Origin: CAYNNP01 sp964398215
Lineage (GTDB): Bacteria; Planctomycetota; Planctomycetia; Pirellulales; Pirellulaceae
Assembly (NCBI GenBank): GCA_964398215.1
Contig: CAYNNP010000108.1
Location: 1 to 21,137, forward strand
Direction: 5' to 3'
Length of the DNA: 21,137 nt
This document shows positions 1 to 8,367 of this stretch, one piece after another; position 1 is the stretch's first letter; every line of letters begins with the position of its first letter. The notes beneath the pieces are model-generated. The model did no database searches. It worked only from the letters and a program-made list of their open reading frames with translations, and was not told the DNA's origin. The translations under genes and the position numbers were made by a program.

Positions 1-271
1 GCTGTCCAGCTAGGCAAGTGATAGATCGCAGCTAACGCAAATGCGTTTGTCATGGTGTGGTAAGTTAAGTCCAAGTCCAATCACAACCTAAATCACTCAT
101 GACCTTCAAAATTCTCGACTGCTCGATTTTGGCCTGTCTGTGTCTGGTCGCAACCCTGCGATGGCTGGGCTGGTCAACAAAAACCAGTGGATCTTGTCAC
201 GAATTCGGATTGAACACGTTTTCATTGGGTCGATATCGCTCCGAAGCCAACCAATAACTGAAACCAAAGAA
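1..271. other. Leader region with no supported gene
   Basis: I see no convincing gene here. Open frames in this stretch are short and do not resemble known proteins. A small inverted repeat (AACGC, 4-nt loop, GCGTT) lies at 34-47. The downstream membrane-protein frame can be read back to 140, but the extra residues are not hydrophobic and resemble nothing, so I place its start at 272 and treat this stretch as upstream non-coding sequence or the end of a locus outside the window. Confidence 0.4.
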
Positions 272-1057
272 ATGAATCGAATCCCTGCCGCACGCGTTGT
301 CTTGATTCTCTTCCTGGGCCTCGCTTCCTTCGTAGATCTCTATCATGACCGAATTCTGACGTGGATGGATCCAGAAATGATGGACATTTATCACCAACAT
401 CAGAAGGACTTTGATGGTGCCTTGGTCTTGGACTGGAGATTCCCGTTTACAGGAAATTTATTTGACGAGGACTTTGGTCAGCCCAAAGACAGATCCGCCG
501 CTACGACAGGCAACGTTTTGAGCGCGTTGCAGTTGGCGGCGTACCTCGACCAGCCCACGATCAAGGGTTGCTTCATTCGTTATCTACTCGTCGACATTGC
601 TCCCCAGAGTTATGGATCACTGACCCAATGGGCAACGTGGCGAGCATGGTGGAAATCAACCTGCTTCAGTGGTGGCATCGCCAAAGCAATGTTCATTGTC
701 GCGTTGTACGGCTGCCTTATTTCCACAGCCTACCGTTGGGTTCGCAATGACTGGGAACCTGTTGAAGATGACGTTCATCCAAGTGCGACTCTGACTACTT
801 TCAGCGGAATTGTATTCTGCTGGGGCCTGATCGCGGTCCCTTTTATCCTGCCGGGACTGGATTGGCTCAATGAGACGGTGCGTTATGTCTTCCCTGGCAT
901 CATTGTTTTGCTTTGGTTGATCATTTGGTTCTTCGTCCGAGCGATTGTCTTCCTAATCCAATTCATTGGGATCACTCTGATTGGGACGCTGATTTTGGCG
1001 ATCACCTCACCGCTACTCATTCTGCATGGCTACGTCCAGATGGCACTCGGAGGATAG
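272..1057 (+). CDS. Multi-pass membrane protein of unknown family (paralogue A)
   Basis: Predicted 261-residue integral membrane protein. A hydrophobic segment near residues 7-23 looks like a signal anchor. A soluble, acidic stretch of about 110 residues follows, then about four hydrophobic segments (roughly 137-155, 177-195, 206-230 and 232-255). I do not recognise the family. The motif YGSL at 114-117 followed by TWRAWW at 122-127 recurs in the next gene (HGSL, then TTWRKW), in the same order and followed by the same kind of C-terminal membrane block, so the two look like a tandem duplication. The ATG at 272 is preferred over an in-frame ATG at 140 because it begins directly before the hydrophobic signal anchor. 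No clear ribosome binding site is visible, which is common in planctomycetes. Function unknown. Confidence 0.75.
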   Translation: MNRIPAARVVLILFLGLASFVDLYHDRILTWMDPEMMDIYHQHQKDFDGALVLDWRFPFTGNLFDEDFGQPKDRSAATTGNVLSALQLAAYLDQPTIKGCFIRYLLVDIAPQSYGSLTQWATWRAWWKSTCFSGGIAKAMFIVALYGCLISTAYRWVRNDWEPVEDDVHPSATLTTFSGIVFCWGLIAVPFILPGLDWLNETVRYVFPGIIVLLWLIIWFFVRAIVFLIQFIGITLIGTLILAITSPLLILHGYVQMALGG

Positions 1058-1129
1058 TTGCAGCTTTTCGCCTTTCGAATTTTTCATTCACCTTATCATT
1101 CCCATTCCGCCATCTATTGAGGGCCAACG

Positions 1130-1873
1130 TTGACTCGCTTTTTTGTCTACCTATTTCTGCTGTCGGTATGGTTGACTGACATGAATTCCGCGACTTTGGT
1201 GCATTGGATTGCTCCAGACTTTGTCGAACGATCCGATGCACTTGCTGGCAAGTTGGAAGCGATCGATCAGATGACGTTCGGGGATATGCTCAACTACGTC
1301 GAGGAAGATGAACCAAGTCGCATCGTTGACGTCGGGATCGAAATGCTGGCACTGAATAAAGAGTTCTTTGCATGGAATTTTCGTAGCGGAGCGATTCGCT
1401 TTCTACTTACCCCGGTTTCCCCAACCGCTCATGGATCGCTACGCGATTCGACCACCTGGAGGAAGTGGTTCAATACTGCAACCACGATGGTCGGCGTCGG
1501 CAAGACCATCTTGATCGCCAGCTTCTACTTTGCTCTCCCTTTTTCACTTATGGATCTCTGTTCCTTATTTCGCCGATCGAAGGAAGAAACTGACATGCAG
1601 GGCGTTTGCGTCCCCCCGTGCTACGGAATCGCATATGCCGTTATAGGATCTGTCATTTTCCCAATTGTCACTTGGCTCTACAGTGCCACCGACTCGATTG
1701 GTTCACCAGGCTGGCGGATGGCTGCCTTGGCCGTGGCCTGGATCATTCGACTGCTTGCTGGGCTGGTAAATACTCTTGCAGCAAAGCTTGTAGGTACGTT
1801 GATCCTGTGCGTTGCACTTCCATTCTCGCTAGTCCACGCAGGAGTTGGCTGGCTGATCGCAGCCGCCTTGTAA
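1130..1873 (+). CDS. Multi-pass membrane protein of unknown family (paralogue B)
   Basis: Predicted 247-residue membrane protein. It has an N-terminal hydrophobic segment (about residues 3-17), a soluble region to about residue 120, and three to four C-terminal hydrophobic segments. HGSL at 101-104 and TTWRKW at 108-113 match YGSL and TWRAWW of the preceding protein, and overall layout and length agree, so this is a diverged paralogue. The start is a TTG at 1130: GAGGG at 1119-1123 lies 6 nt upstream, one of the better ribosome binding sites in the window, and the frame opens straight into the signal anchor. The 72-nt gap from the previous gene and the shared strand suggest co-transcription. 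The family is not recognised and no function is proposed. Confidence 0.72.
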   Translation: MTRFFVYLFLLSVWLTDMNSATLVHWIAPDFVERSDALAGKLEAIDQMTFGDMLNYVEEDEPSRIVDVGIEMLALNKEFFAWNFRSGAIRFLLTPVSPTAHGSLRDSTTWRKWFNTATTMVGVGKTILIASFYFALPFSLMDLCSLFRRSKEETDMQGVCVPPCYGIAYAVIGSVIFPIVTWLYSATDSIGSPGWRMAALAVAWIIRLLAGLVNTLAAKLVGTLILCVALPFSLVHAGVGWLIAAAL

Positions 1874-2227
1874 CGGGGCTCGTCCGATCTAAAGCGCACC
1901 AGAGAGGTGCGATTGTAAATCGCCTTGATTGACGATGAAGGGCAGCAACTTCGCAGGATTTGGTGTCACGAAATTGTCGGTCACCGTTCTCACTTGGCAA
2001 GTTAAGTCCGGCACAATCCAATCAAGATCGACCGATCCTTGATCTCGAAACTGGGGCGTGAAGCCGCAGACTAATCAGCCACGAGCGTTTTTGTTCGATT
2101 AACCGATAGGCGCAGGCGAGTACGCCTGCGGTTGACCGTGAAAAGATCAATTAACAAGACTCCAAGACTTGGGCTGCAATGGCCGAATTCTTGACGACGA
2201 GCTACCTACCACGGACCAGACGTTGAT
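1874..2227. other. Convergent intergenic region, no gene seen
   Basis: This 354-nt stretch separates the plus-strand membrane genes from the minus-strand DUF1501 operon, so both transcripts end here. No plausible coding frame was seen. The main structure is a strong hairpin at 2111-2130 (separate entry). Weaker inverted repeats occur, for example CTTGATTG at 1924-1931 with CAATCAAG at 2019-2026, but they lack supporting context. Confidence 0.5.
2111..2130. terminator. Strong hairpin between convergent operons (terminator or REP-like)
   Basis: CGCAGGCG and CGCCTGCG form a perfect 8-bp GC-rich stem around the 4-nt loop AGTA. It sits between two convergent transcription units, which suits a bidirectional terminator, but no T-run follows on either strand, so factor-independent termination is unsupported. 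It could also be one copy of a dispersed palindromic repeat. Only one copy is present in this window. Confidence 0.45.
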
Positions 2228-3532
2228 CTACGAGAACAGCTTGTCGATCACTTTGCCGTCGCGAACCAAGGTGATGGGCCGTCCGGTTGATGTGTCGTAT
2301 TCGAGCGTTGGGTCGATTCCCAAGTTGTAATAGAAACTTGCCGCAACGTCGTCGGGCGATATTCCTTCGTGCTTTGGTCCGGCTGCTTTCTCGTCGCTCT
2401 CGCCGATCACTTGACCACCCTTCACGCCGCCACCAGCCATCAGCATGAACATGCAGCGTGGATAGTGATCACGGCCGCCTTCAGCTGACCGAGAGTTAAT
2501 TTTTGGTGTTCGGCCAAACTCGCCCGTAACGTAAACGGCCGTGGATTCCAGTAAACCACGTTGCTCCAAACCTACCAGCAGACCACTAAGACCAGCATCT
2601 AACTTTGGCAAGTTGTTGGTCTTCAATTTGGTCCAGTTGTCTTGGTGCGTATCCCAACCACCCAACTGAACACTCACCAGGCTGACTCCTGATTCGACCA
2701 AACGCATCGCAAGCATACAGCTTTGGCCAAACGACTCCTCGCCAAACTGCTTGGCAAAACTCTCTGGTTCTTTGCTGATGTCGAACGCTTTACGGGCGCG
2801 TGGCGATGTGATCATTGAATAGGCTTGGTCACCAAATTTGTCCAAACCGTCAAGCAATTGGTCATTCTCTTCTAACTGAGCGAATCGACGATCCAGTTTC
2901 TTTAGCAAACTCTGGCGGCGAGTCACTTCGTCGACACCAATGCCACCTGCAAGCGAAATTCCGCGAACACTAAATGGTTGACCGAATTGCGGTGACGCAT
3001 TCGTTTCCAGTGCCGCATGACGAATCCCCAAGAACCCAGCACCGTGGCCTGAGCGTGGCACCGCTACATGAGATGGAATATCTCTCTGCGCGGCACGTTC
3101 TTTTGCCATCACCGCGCCGTAGCTTGGGTACTCCAGTGCTGGAATCGGCTTGCTGCCAGTATTGACATACTCGCGCCCCAGTCGGTGCGCTGCCAAGGTA
3201 TGACTGACGCCGCGAAGAATCACAAACTTGTCCATGCACTTTGCAAGTTTTGGTAAGTGCTCGGAGATTTGGATTCCAGGTACGTTGGTTTGGATCGGAT
3301 TGAACGAACCTCGTACTTCTCCTGGAGCGTTCGGCTTGAGGTCAAATGTATCCATGTGCGATGGACCACCATTGAGCTCGATAAAGATCGCACGCTTGGC
3401 ACGCCCCTCAGCGACTTGACCGGCAGCGGCCATCTGGTTGTAAGTACTGAGCGTAAGCCCACCGACACTTAATGCGCCAACTTTCAGCATATCGCGGCGT
3501 CGAACGCCATCGCAGGTCTTATGAATGTTCAT
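2228..3532 (-). CDS. DUF1501 family exported protein
   Basis: Predicted 434-residue member of the DUF1501 family, which has a sulfatase/alkaline-phosphatase-like fold and is greatly expanded in planctomycetes. The start at 3532 gives an N-terminus with a twin-arginine signal: VRRRDMLKVG followed by a hydrophobic stretch, so export through Tat is likely. Typical family features are the LNGGPSHMDTFDLKP segment after the signal, GGWDTHQDNW in the middle and VTGEFGRTPKIN toward the C-terminus. A longer in-frame version from 3616 adds 28 residues before the Tat motif and overlaps the upstream gene, so it is not preferred. It lies 41 nt downstream of the DUF1549/DUF1553 gene and is the last gene of a five-gene operon. 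This pairing is a hallmark of planctomycetes. The substrate is not known; a role in periplasmic breakdown of polymers is often suggested but unproven. Confidence 0.93.
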   Translation of the reverse strand: MNIHKTCDGVRRRDMLKVGALSVGGLTLSTYNQMAAAGQVAEGRAKRAIFIELNGGPSHMDTFDLKPNAPGEVRGSFNPIQTNVPGIQISEHLPKLAKCMDKFVILRGVSHTLAAHRLGREYVNTGSKPIPALEYPSYGAVMAKERAAQRDIPSHVAVPRSGHGAGFLGIRHAALETNASPQFGQPFSVRGISLAGGIGVDEVTRRQSLLKKLDRRFAQLEENDQLLDGLDKFGDQAYSMITSPRARKAFDISKEPESFAKQFGEESFGQSCMLAMRLVESGVSLVSVQLGGWDTHQDNWTKLKTNNLPKLDAGLSGLLVGLEQRGLLESTAVYVTGEFGRTPKINSRSAEGGRDHYPRCMFMLMAGGGVKGGQVIGESDEKAAGPKHEGISPDDVAASFYYNLGIDPTLEYDTSTGRPITLVRDGKVIDKLFS

Positions 3533-3573
3533 GACTATATCTCGAAAGGTAGGTGAAATTTGGTGGGATGTTT

Positions 3574-6393
3574 TTAGTGAGAGATAATGAATTCTTTGGT
3601 GTTTACCAACGCCCACAGGAGCGATTCAAAACCTGCTGCTTGTGTGTTGGAATCTTTGATGAAAGTCAGAGAAATCTGTTTCTCTTCATCGTCTGGGAAT
3701 CGACTCAATGTTCGCAGGTACAAATCGTCAACTAACTGCTCAACCGATTTGCTGGTGACGCCCAAACCGGACTTCTTGACCTTGCGGTCCAGGTCGGCCT
3801 TCAACCAAGCATTCGGGTTTTTCAACAAATCCTTGAGCGGCGGAATTGTATAGCCCAGTTTTGCCATACGCTTCGTCGCGTTTTTATATTGCTTCTGCAT
3901 TGAGTCAACTGACTTCTTGCGTCGCTCTTTAGGGATCTTGTTGACCGCGTTAATGCGACTGACGATCTGTTTGCGAAGCTGAATCGCTTGACGTTCCATC
4001 CCGGCCTGCTTTGCATCAAACGCTCCTCGAGGCCCTGGAACACCCAGCGACTGACAAGCTTGTGCAACCCAACCAGTTTTGTCTCCAAGACGCTTGTGCA
4101 TCTCCGAATCATTTCGCAAGTAAACTGACTGCAACAGGCTAGGTGAATCGCTGCGGTCACAATCGCAATTTGTTTCACGAATGGACTGACCGAAAACTTG
4201 CAATGCATAGTCGCCGCGATTTTTATTTCGCGCCTTTCCGTCAGCGATCGCCATTGTGTCCACGTTCGACCGGACCTGAGTTGCGTTTTGGTCGGAACCT
4301 GTCGCCAAGACCACTGAATCGTAAACGACTTCAGCAGGCAACCGACGAGGGATGTGATGCGAAAAGTTCGTGCGATCCATTTTGTTCGACGAATTCGTAT
4401 CTGCACTTCGCTGATAGGCATCGCTGAAAATGATCTCGCGATGCAACCACTTCAGGTCAAAGTCATGCTTGACAAACTCGACAGCTAAATAGTCCAGCAA
4501 TTCAGCATTGCTAGGTGGGTTCGCCAAGTTCATATCATCAGTCGGGTTGACGATTCCAATGCCGAAATAGTTACTCCACACACGATTGACAATCGCTTTC
4601 GCAAAGTAGGGATTGCCTGGGCTTCGCAACCACTTCATCAGTGCAGGCCGAGGATCTTTATCCAGCTGCATTTTTTCGCCACCCAAAATCGTTCCCGATG
4701 GAATATTCAGTGGTGGAACTTTGCGTCCTTTCTTTTTGGCCGCTGCCCGAGCCTTTTTCGCTTTGGCACTAACACTACGCGTGTTGACGAGCAACTCGCC
4801 AAACGGCAAAACCTTGTTTTCCTTTGCTGCGGCATAGACGGCTTTGCGAAGTTCACCACCACGAAGTTTCTTTCCGTCGGTGATCGCCGCAAGTAGTTTC
4901 TCCCGCGTGGATTTCGCATCGGGTTGCACATTGTTTTGGTTGTATCGCATCGGGGCGAAGAGTTTAGAAAACTCCTCGAAGTCATTTTTTGACCACTGGT
5001 CAAATGGATGCTTGTGACACTGAGCACACTCAATGCGAACACCTAGGAAAGTGTAGGCAAACCCAATAGCACGTTCTTCCGGTTTGGCAAAGTTACGGCG
5101 AGCCCAATAAAGCGGCATGCCTTCACGCTTTGCAAACTCAGTTTCATTGCCGGGTTTGCACGCACTGGTCATGCTCTTGCAATAATCAATGTAGCTTTCG
5201 CCATCGTCACGACTCTTGGCGGTAACAATGCCCTCGATGATTTCGTCATAGGGCATGTTCTGCTCAAGACGCAAGCGAAGCCACTCATGCCAAATCTTTG
5301 TCCCTGCACCGCGGACAGGCAATGCATTATTCAGTTGTTCTTCACTGTTGCCGGTCCAATCAGAAAAGCGAGTTGCCCACCAAGCCGAGTAGCCTGGCGA
5401 AGCGAGTAATTCCTCGACCAATTCGTTGCGTTTATCAGGAGACCGATCGGCCAAGAATGCTCGGACTCGCTCGCCCGTGGGCAAAATGCCGGTGATATCC
5501 AGCGACGCACGGCGAATGAATTCACTATCAGTGCAAAGGTCCGACGGACGAACACCCAGCTTTTGAAGTTTGTTTTGGATCAGTTGATCAACGATTTTGC
5601 TTGTAGCCTGCGGTGTTGTTTTGGGCCCCATTGGTCGCATGACAGGCACGGGAACAACCGCTTTGTCATAGTAAACCACGACGTGCGTATCGCCTTGTTC
5701 ACCCGATTTGACCAAGCCATTTTCGTCAACAACGGCGACGGCATCGTTGTTGCTGCTGAACCGGCAAAGCTCGGTTACGTCCTCGACGGTACCGTCTTCC
5801 CACTTCGCAAGCACTTGCAAATCGATGTTTTGGTCATCCGATTTGAAAACGATTTCGCTGGGCAAGACCTCCAGCTCAGTCAGTTTTAGAAGCTTTTTGT
5901 CGTTGTACTTCGCTCCGTTTTCCACCCATCGGCGAAGCACATGGTGTTGCCAGCTTCCCACGTCGAACCGTTTGCCACCTTCGTGCATGTCCGCATCGCT
6001 TGGCTTTGCAAGAATCAAGCTTTCGTCGATATCGTCCAAATCGACACGGCCGCTGTTTTCTTCCCACATCGCGTCGCGGTCAGCTTTGAAATCGTATCCG
6101 AACAACGAAAGCTGAAATCCACCGCGACCTTGGAATGAACCATGGCATGCTCGGCCATTACATCCCAGTCGGCCCAGCAAAGGCACAACGTGCTTTTGGA
6201 AATCGGGCGTGGCTTTGGTGTCCGACTTTGCAAATCGTTCACTCAGCTTGGTGATCGCTCCAGATTTCTTGCTGGACGAGTCTGCTGGGGTCGGATTCGG
6301 GTCCGCAAGCGCAAAACCGGCTAGCAGACAACCGATGGTGAACCCAATCAGGGCTTTCGGAATTCGGAAAGAAGTGTTGGTCATTTTCATCAT
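3574..6393 (-). CDS. DUF1549/DUF1553 cytochrome-like exported protein
   Basis: Predicted 939-residue secreted protein. Residues 1-30 form a signal peptide (hydrophobic core, then ALA-DP). A cytochrome-like heme site CNGRACH at 78-84 (CX4CH, as is common in this planctomycete family) is followed by a bacterial Ig-like (BIG2-type) stretch around 165-240, a DUF1549 region around 275-345 and a second heme-type motif CAQCH at 456-460 in the typical context KHPFDQW. A DUF1553 region containing FAKAIVNRVW and RRLPAEVVYDSV fills the C-terminal half. The family is characteristic of planctomycetes and is nearly always paired with DUF1501, as here. It probably acts in the periplasm, perhaps in electron transfer or polymer oxidation, but the reaction is not established. 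The start is one of three closely spaced ATGs (6393, 6390, 6384). Confidence 0.93.
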   Translation of the reverse strand: MMKMTNTSFRIPKALIGFTIGCLLAGFALADPNPTPADSSSKKSGAITKLSERFAKSDTKATPDFQKHVVPLLGRLGCNGRACHGSFQGRGGFQLSLFGYDFKADRDAMWEENSGRVDLDDIDESLILAKPSDADMHEGGKRFDVGSWQHHVLRRWVENGAKYNDKKLLKLTELEVLPSEIVFKSDDQNIDLQVLAKWEDGTVEDVTELCRFSSNNDAVAVVDENGLVKSGEQGDTHVVVYYDKAVVPVPVMRPMGPKTTPQATSKIVDQLIQNKLQKLGVRPSDLCTDSEFIRRASLDITGILPTGERVRAFLADRSPDKRNELVEELLASPGYSAWWATRFSDWTGNSEEQLNNALPVRGAGTKIWHEWLRLRLEQNMPYDEIIEGIVTAKSRDDGESYIDYCKSMTSACKPGNETEFAKREGMPLYWARRNFAKPEERAIGFAYTFLGVRIECAQCHKHPFDQWSKNDFEEFSKLFAPMRYNQNNVQPDAKSTREKLLAAITDGKKLRGGELRKAVYAAAKENKVLPFGELLVNTRSVSAKAKKARAAAKKKGRKVPPLNIPSGTILGGEKMQLDKDPRPALMKWLRSPGNPYFAKAIVNRVWSNYFGIGIVNPTDDMNLANPPSNAELLDYLAVEFVKHDFDLKWLHREIIFSDAYQRSADTNSSNKMDRTNFSHHIPRRLPAEVVYDSVVLATGSDQNATQVRSNVDTMAIADGKARNKNRGDYALQVFGQSIRETNCDCDRSDSPSLLQSVYLRNDSEMHKRLGDKTGWVAQACQSLGVPGPRGAFDAKQAGMERQAIQLRKQIVSRINAVNKIPKERRKKSVDSMQKQYKNATKRMAKLGYTIPPLKDLLKNPNAWLKADLDRKVKKSGLGVTSKSVEQLVDDLYLRTLSRFPDDEEKQISLTFIKDSNTQAAGFESLLWALVNTKEFIISH

Positions 6394-6444
6394 GAACGTT
6401 GTAGGTGGGAAACGTTGAAAACGAGTCTAGGTGGGAGAGGAAGA

Positions 6445-7095
6445 TTATTTTCGCTTGTTCGGCTTGGGCGATTTAGCTTTCGCATCCGTCGCTTTTTTAC
6501 CGGGTGGGTTCAAATAGCTAGCGTAGCTTTTTTCGATTCTTGATTGACGATTCGATTGAGTAGTCGCCAACCGCTTTTCGGCAGACTCAAGTTGCTGTTG
6601 AGTCTTTTTAAGGCGTTCTTTCAAGATACGAACGTTGTATTCGGACCGCCCAACATCCGCAGCATGCAATCGTTCGATCGCCTTTCGTAATTGTTGGCGG
6701 TCAGATTCGTTATCGCGGACTTTGACTTTCGCTGCAAAAATCTTGACATTGGTTTGAGCCTTCAAGTGTTCAAGCTCAACCTCGAAATACTGTTCGTCTC
6801 GATTCTTTGCAGCTTGCAACTTACGAGCCGATTTGGCCAGGTCTCTGATCGCCATCGCATACTGACGTGGGCTGTCTTTGCGCAATCGCTCGATCAGGTT
6901 TTTGAGTTCTGGCAAGTGCGAATCAACCAGCGCACTGGCAAGCTCCTGTTGATCAGGATCGATCTTGGGTGCTGCTGCCTTTTTCTTGCCATTTGCCTGC
7001 GCAACTGACTTTGTATTGGCTGCACTGCATTGATTCATGCCGGCCAGCAAACAAGCGCCTATCATTATTGACCGCAACAAATAACCTCTAACCAT
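6445..7095 (-). CDS. Exported coiled-coil protein
   Basis: Predicted 216-residue protein. A hydrophobic N-terminal signal (residues about 5-25, ending CSAAN) suggests export; the cysteine near the end could alternatively be a lipobox. The rest is almost entirely charged helix from about residue 45 to 190, rich in Lys, Arg, Glu and Gln with heptad-like spacing, and it ends in a Lys/Pro-rich basic tail. No enzymatic motif is visible. The start overlaps the anti-sigma stop by 8 nt, so translation is probably coupled, and the DUF1549/DUF1553 gene begins 51 nt downstream. The context suggests a cell-envelope partner of the exported proteins or of the anti-sigma protein, but this is inference. Confidence 0.8.
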   Translation of the reverse strand: MVRGYLLRSIMIGACLLAGMNQCSAANTKSVAQANGKKKAAAPKIDPDQQELASALVDSHLPELKNLIERLRKDSPRQYAMAIRDLAKSARKLQAAKNRDEQYFEVELEHLKAQTNVKIFAAKVKVRDNESDRQQLRKAIERLHAADVGRSEYNVRILKERLKKTQQQLESAEKRLATTQSNRQSRIEKSYASYLNPPGKKATDAKAKSPKPNKRK

Positions 7096-7645
7096 CGATC
7101 GACTCCGCTTCTACTGCCGCCATCAACCAAGTCATTGAGTTTTCGTCGCTGGCCAGATCATTCTCCAAGTCCAGCTCGACCACAGCATCATCCATTTCAA
7201 TCGAGTCAAGCGATTCTGCTGGACCTACACTCAACCAAGCCTGCGCGATCCGAAGATCTTCGGTGTCACTGTGATCGCCGGGATTCGTGTTGTTAGTTTG
7301 GGTGTTCACAAAAACGAAAAGAAAACAGGCCGCCGCCGCAACAGCAAGCACGCCCGCATAACGATAAAAACCTTGCGATGAACCTTCGTTCGTTGCAGAG
7401 CGGAATCCAGCGTCAACAGTGACAGGCTGAACCTTGGCAGCTTCTTTGGCATTCGCTGAACAAGCCTGCGAAAGACAGTAAACCAATTCCGACTGCCGAG
7501 CGAGCTCTTGCGACAATTCTTTGTTGGTCGACAACTGTTGTTCAAATGCGTCCACATCCGCCGGTGGCATATCGCCCAACAAGTACAGCACACACCGCTC
7601 GGTGTGTTCGTTAGAGTTGCTGGGATGATTCAGTTTTTGTGTCAT
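7088..7645 (-). CDS. Putative anti-sigma factor (single-pass membrane)
   Basis: Predicted 185-residue protein. An N-terminal cytosolic part has the sequence YLLGDMPPADVDAFEQQL near residues 21-38, which resembles the anti-sigma zinc-finger/asd fold of planctomycete ECF partners; the usual HxxxCxxC zinc ligands are absent. One transmembrane segment lies at about 96-113, followed by an acidic C-terminal periplasmic region. The start overlaps the sigma factor stop as ATGA (7642-7645), the classic arrangement for a sigma/anti-sigma pair. It probably binds the ECF sigma factor at the inner membrane and releases it on an unknown envelope signal. The assignment rests mainly on operon position and topology. 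Confidence 0.82.
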   Translation of the reverse strand: MTQKLNHPSNSNEHTERCVLYLLGDMPPADVDAFEQQLSTNKELSQELARQSELVYCLSQACSANAKEAAKVQPVTVDAGFRSATNEGSSQGFYRYAGVLAVAAAACFLFVFVNTQTNNTNPGDHSDTEDLRIAQAWLSVGPAESLDSIEMDDAVVELDLENDLASDENSMTWLMAAVEAESIDG

Positions 7646-8178
7646 AATTCGGTTGGTTCAATAATCAGTTTTAACTTCGACATCGCCCGTCGCATCGTGG
7701 TCAATGCTGTGCCCAACGGGATCTCAAGTTGATCCGCAATTTGTTGAAACGTCAGATTCTCGTGAATTCTTAGTCGAATGATCTCTTGTGATTGTTGTGG
7801 TAGTTGACTGATCGCCGCTCGCAGCGTTTCCGTCATTTCATCCTGGATAATTTTGCCACTTGCATCGCTTCTGACAACTTCGTCAACGTTGCTGGCTTGT
7901 TTCTCCATGATCCGGTCCGTTGTGGCCTTCCGTCGCCACATCCTAGCGGACTCATTCGCTGCGACGCGAAATAGCCAAGCACGCCGGGCAGCTGGTGAGA
8001 CCTGTTCTCCTTTTTCAAGCATCTTGATCCAGACGACTTGAATACAGTCCTCGACATCTGCCTCCTGGCCTAACCGTCCTCGCAAAAATGCCCGAAGCCC
8101 ATTCTCACATCCATCAAAAACCTGCCGCCAAGTAGGTGGATCGGGATCAGGACGTGAATTTGTACTTTCGGGAGTCAT
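7642..8178 (-). CDS. ECF RNA polymerase sigma factor
   Basis: Predicted 178-residue sigma-70 family protein, the usual ECF size. Region 2 is visible in FLRGRLGQEADVEDCIQ and AWLFRVAANESARMWRR (roughly residues 30-85). Region 4 is at the C-terminus (LPQQSQEIIRLRIHENL, then FQQIADQLEIPLGTALT as the helix-turn-helix, about 123-165). It directs RNA polymerase to a small regulon, probably including its own operon. It is the first gene of a minus-strand operon with the anti-sigma gene (4-nt overlap), a coiled-coil gene and the DUF1549/DUF1553 and DUF1501 genes. No convincing ECF promoter was identified in the 189 nt up to the divergent kinase gene. Confidence 0.95.
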   Translation of the reverse strand: MTPESTNSRPDPDPPTWRQVFDGCENGLRAFLRGRLGQEADVEDCIQVVWIKMLEKGEQVSPAARRAWLFRVAANESARMWRRKATTDRIMEKQASNVDEVVRSDASGKIIQDEMTETLRAAISQLPQQSQEIIRLRIHENLTFQQIADQLEIPLGTALTTMRRAMSKLKLIIEPTEL

Positions 8179-8367
8179 TTCCGCTCTGGAGACTAGATGC
8201 GCGATGTGTCTGCGTTATTTCGACAGTTTCACAATTTTTCTGGAGCCTCGATAACTCTCAAAACATCGTATTTTAGCCTCTGGGGCGTTGCCCCATGGCT
8301 GCCCATCAGGTCTGCTTTGCCTGCATTTTCCAATAATCGCTACAAGGAATCAGCAACGGCGGAACAA

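Noticed and set aside
11..47. AGGCAAGTGA near the window start, identical to part of unit 1, followed by a small hairpin
   Set aside because: Only 10 bases match, no P1 is present, and the upstream side is outside the window.
62..2009. Direct repeat AAGTTAAGTCC at 62-72 and 1999-2009 flanking the membrane-protein pair
   Set aside because: An 11-base repeat is expected many times by chance in 21 kb, and no other sign of an insertion was seen.
1924..2026. Possible fourth RNA unit: 8-bp inverted repeat enclosing GGCAGC and GGCAAGT
   Set aside because: The P1 and P2 hairpins are missing and the spacing is about half that of the true units; boxes and inverted repeats this short occur by chance.
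8179..8300. ECF-type promoter (TGAAAC with a downstream CATCTA) before the sigma gene
   Set aside because: The spacing between the two elements is far too long for an ECF promoter.
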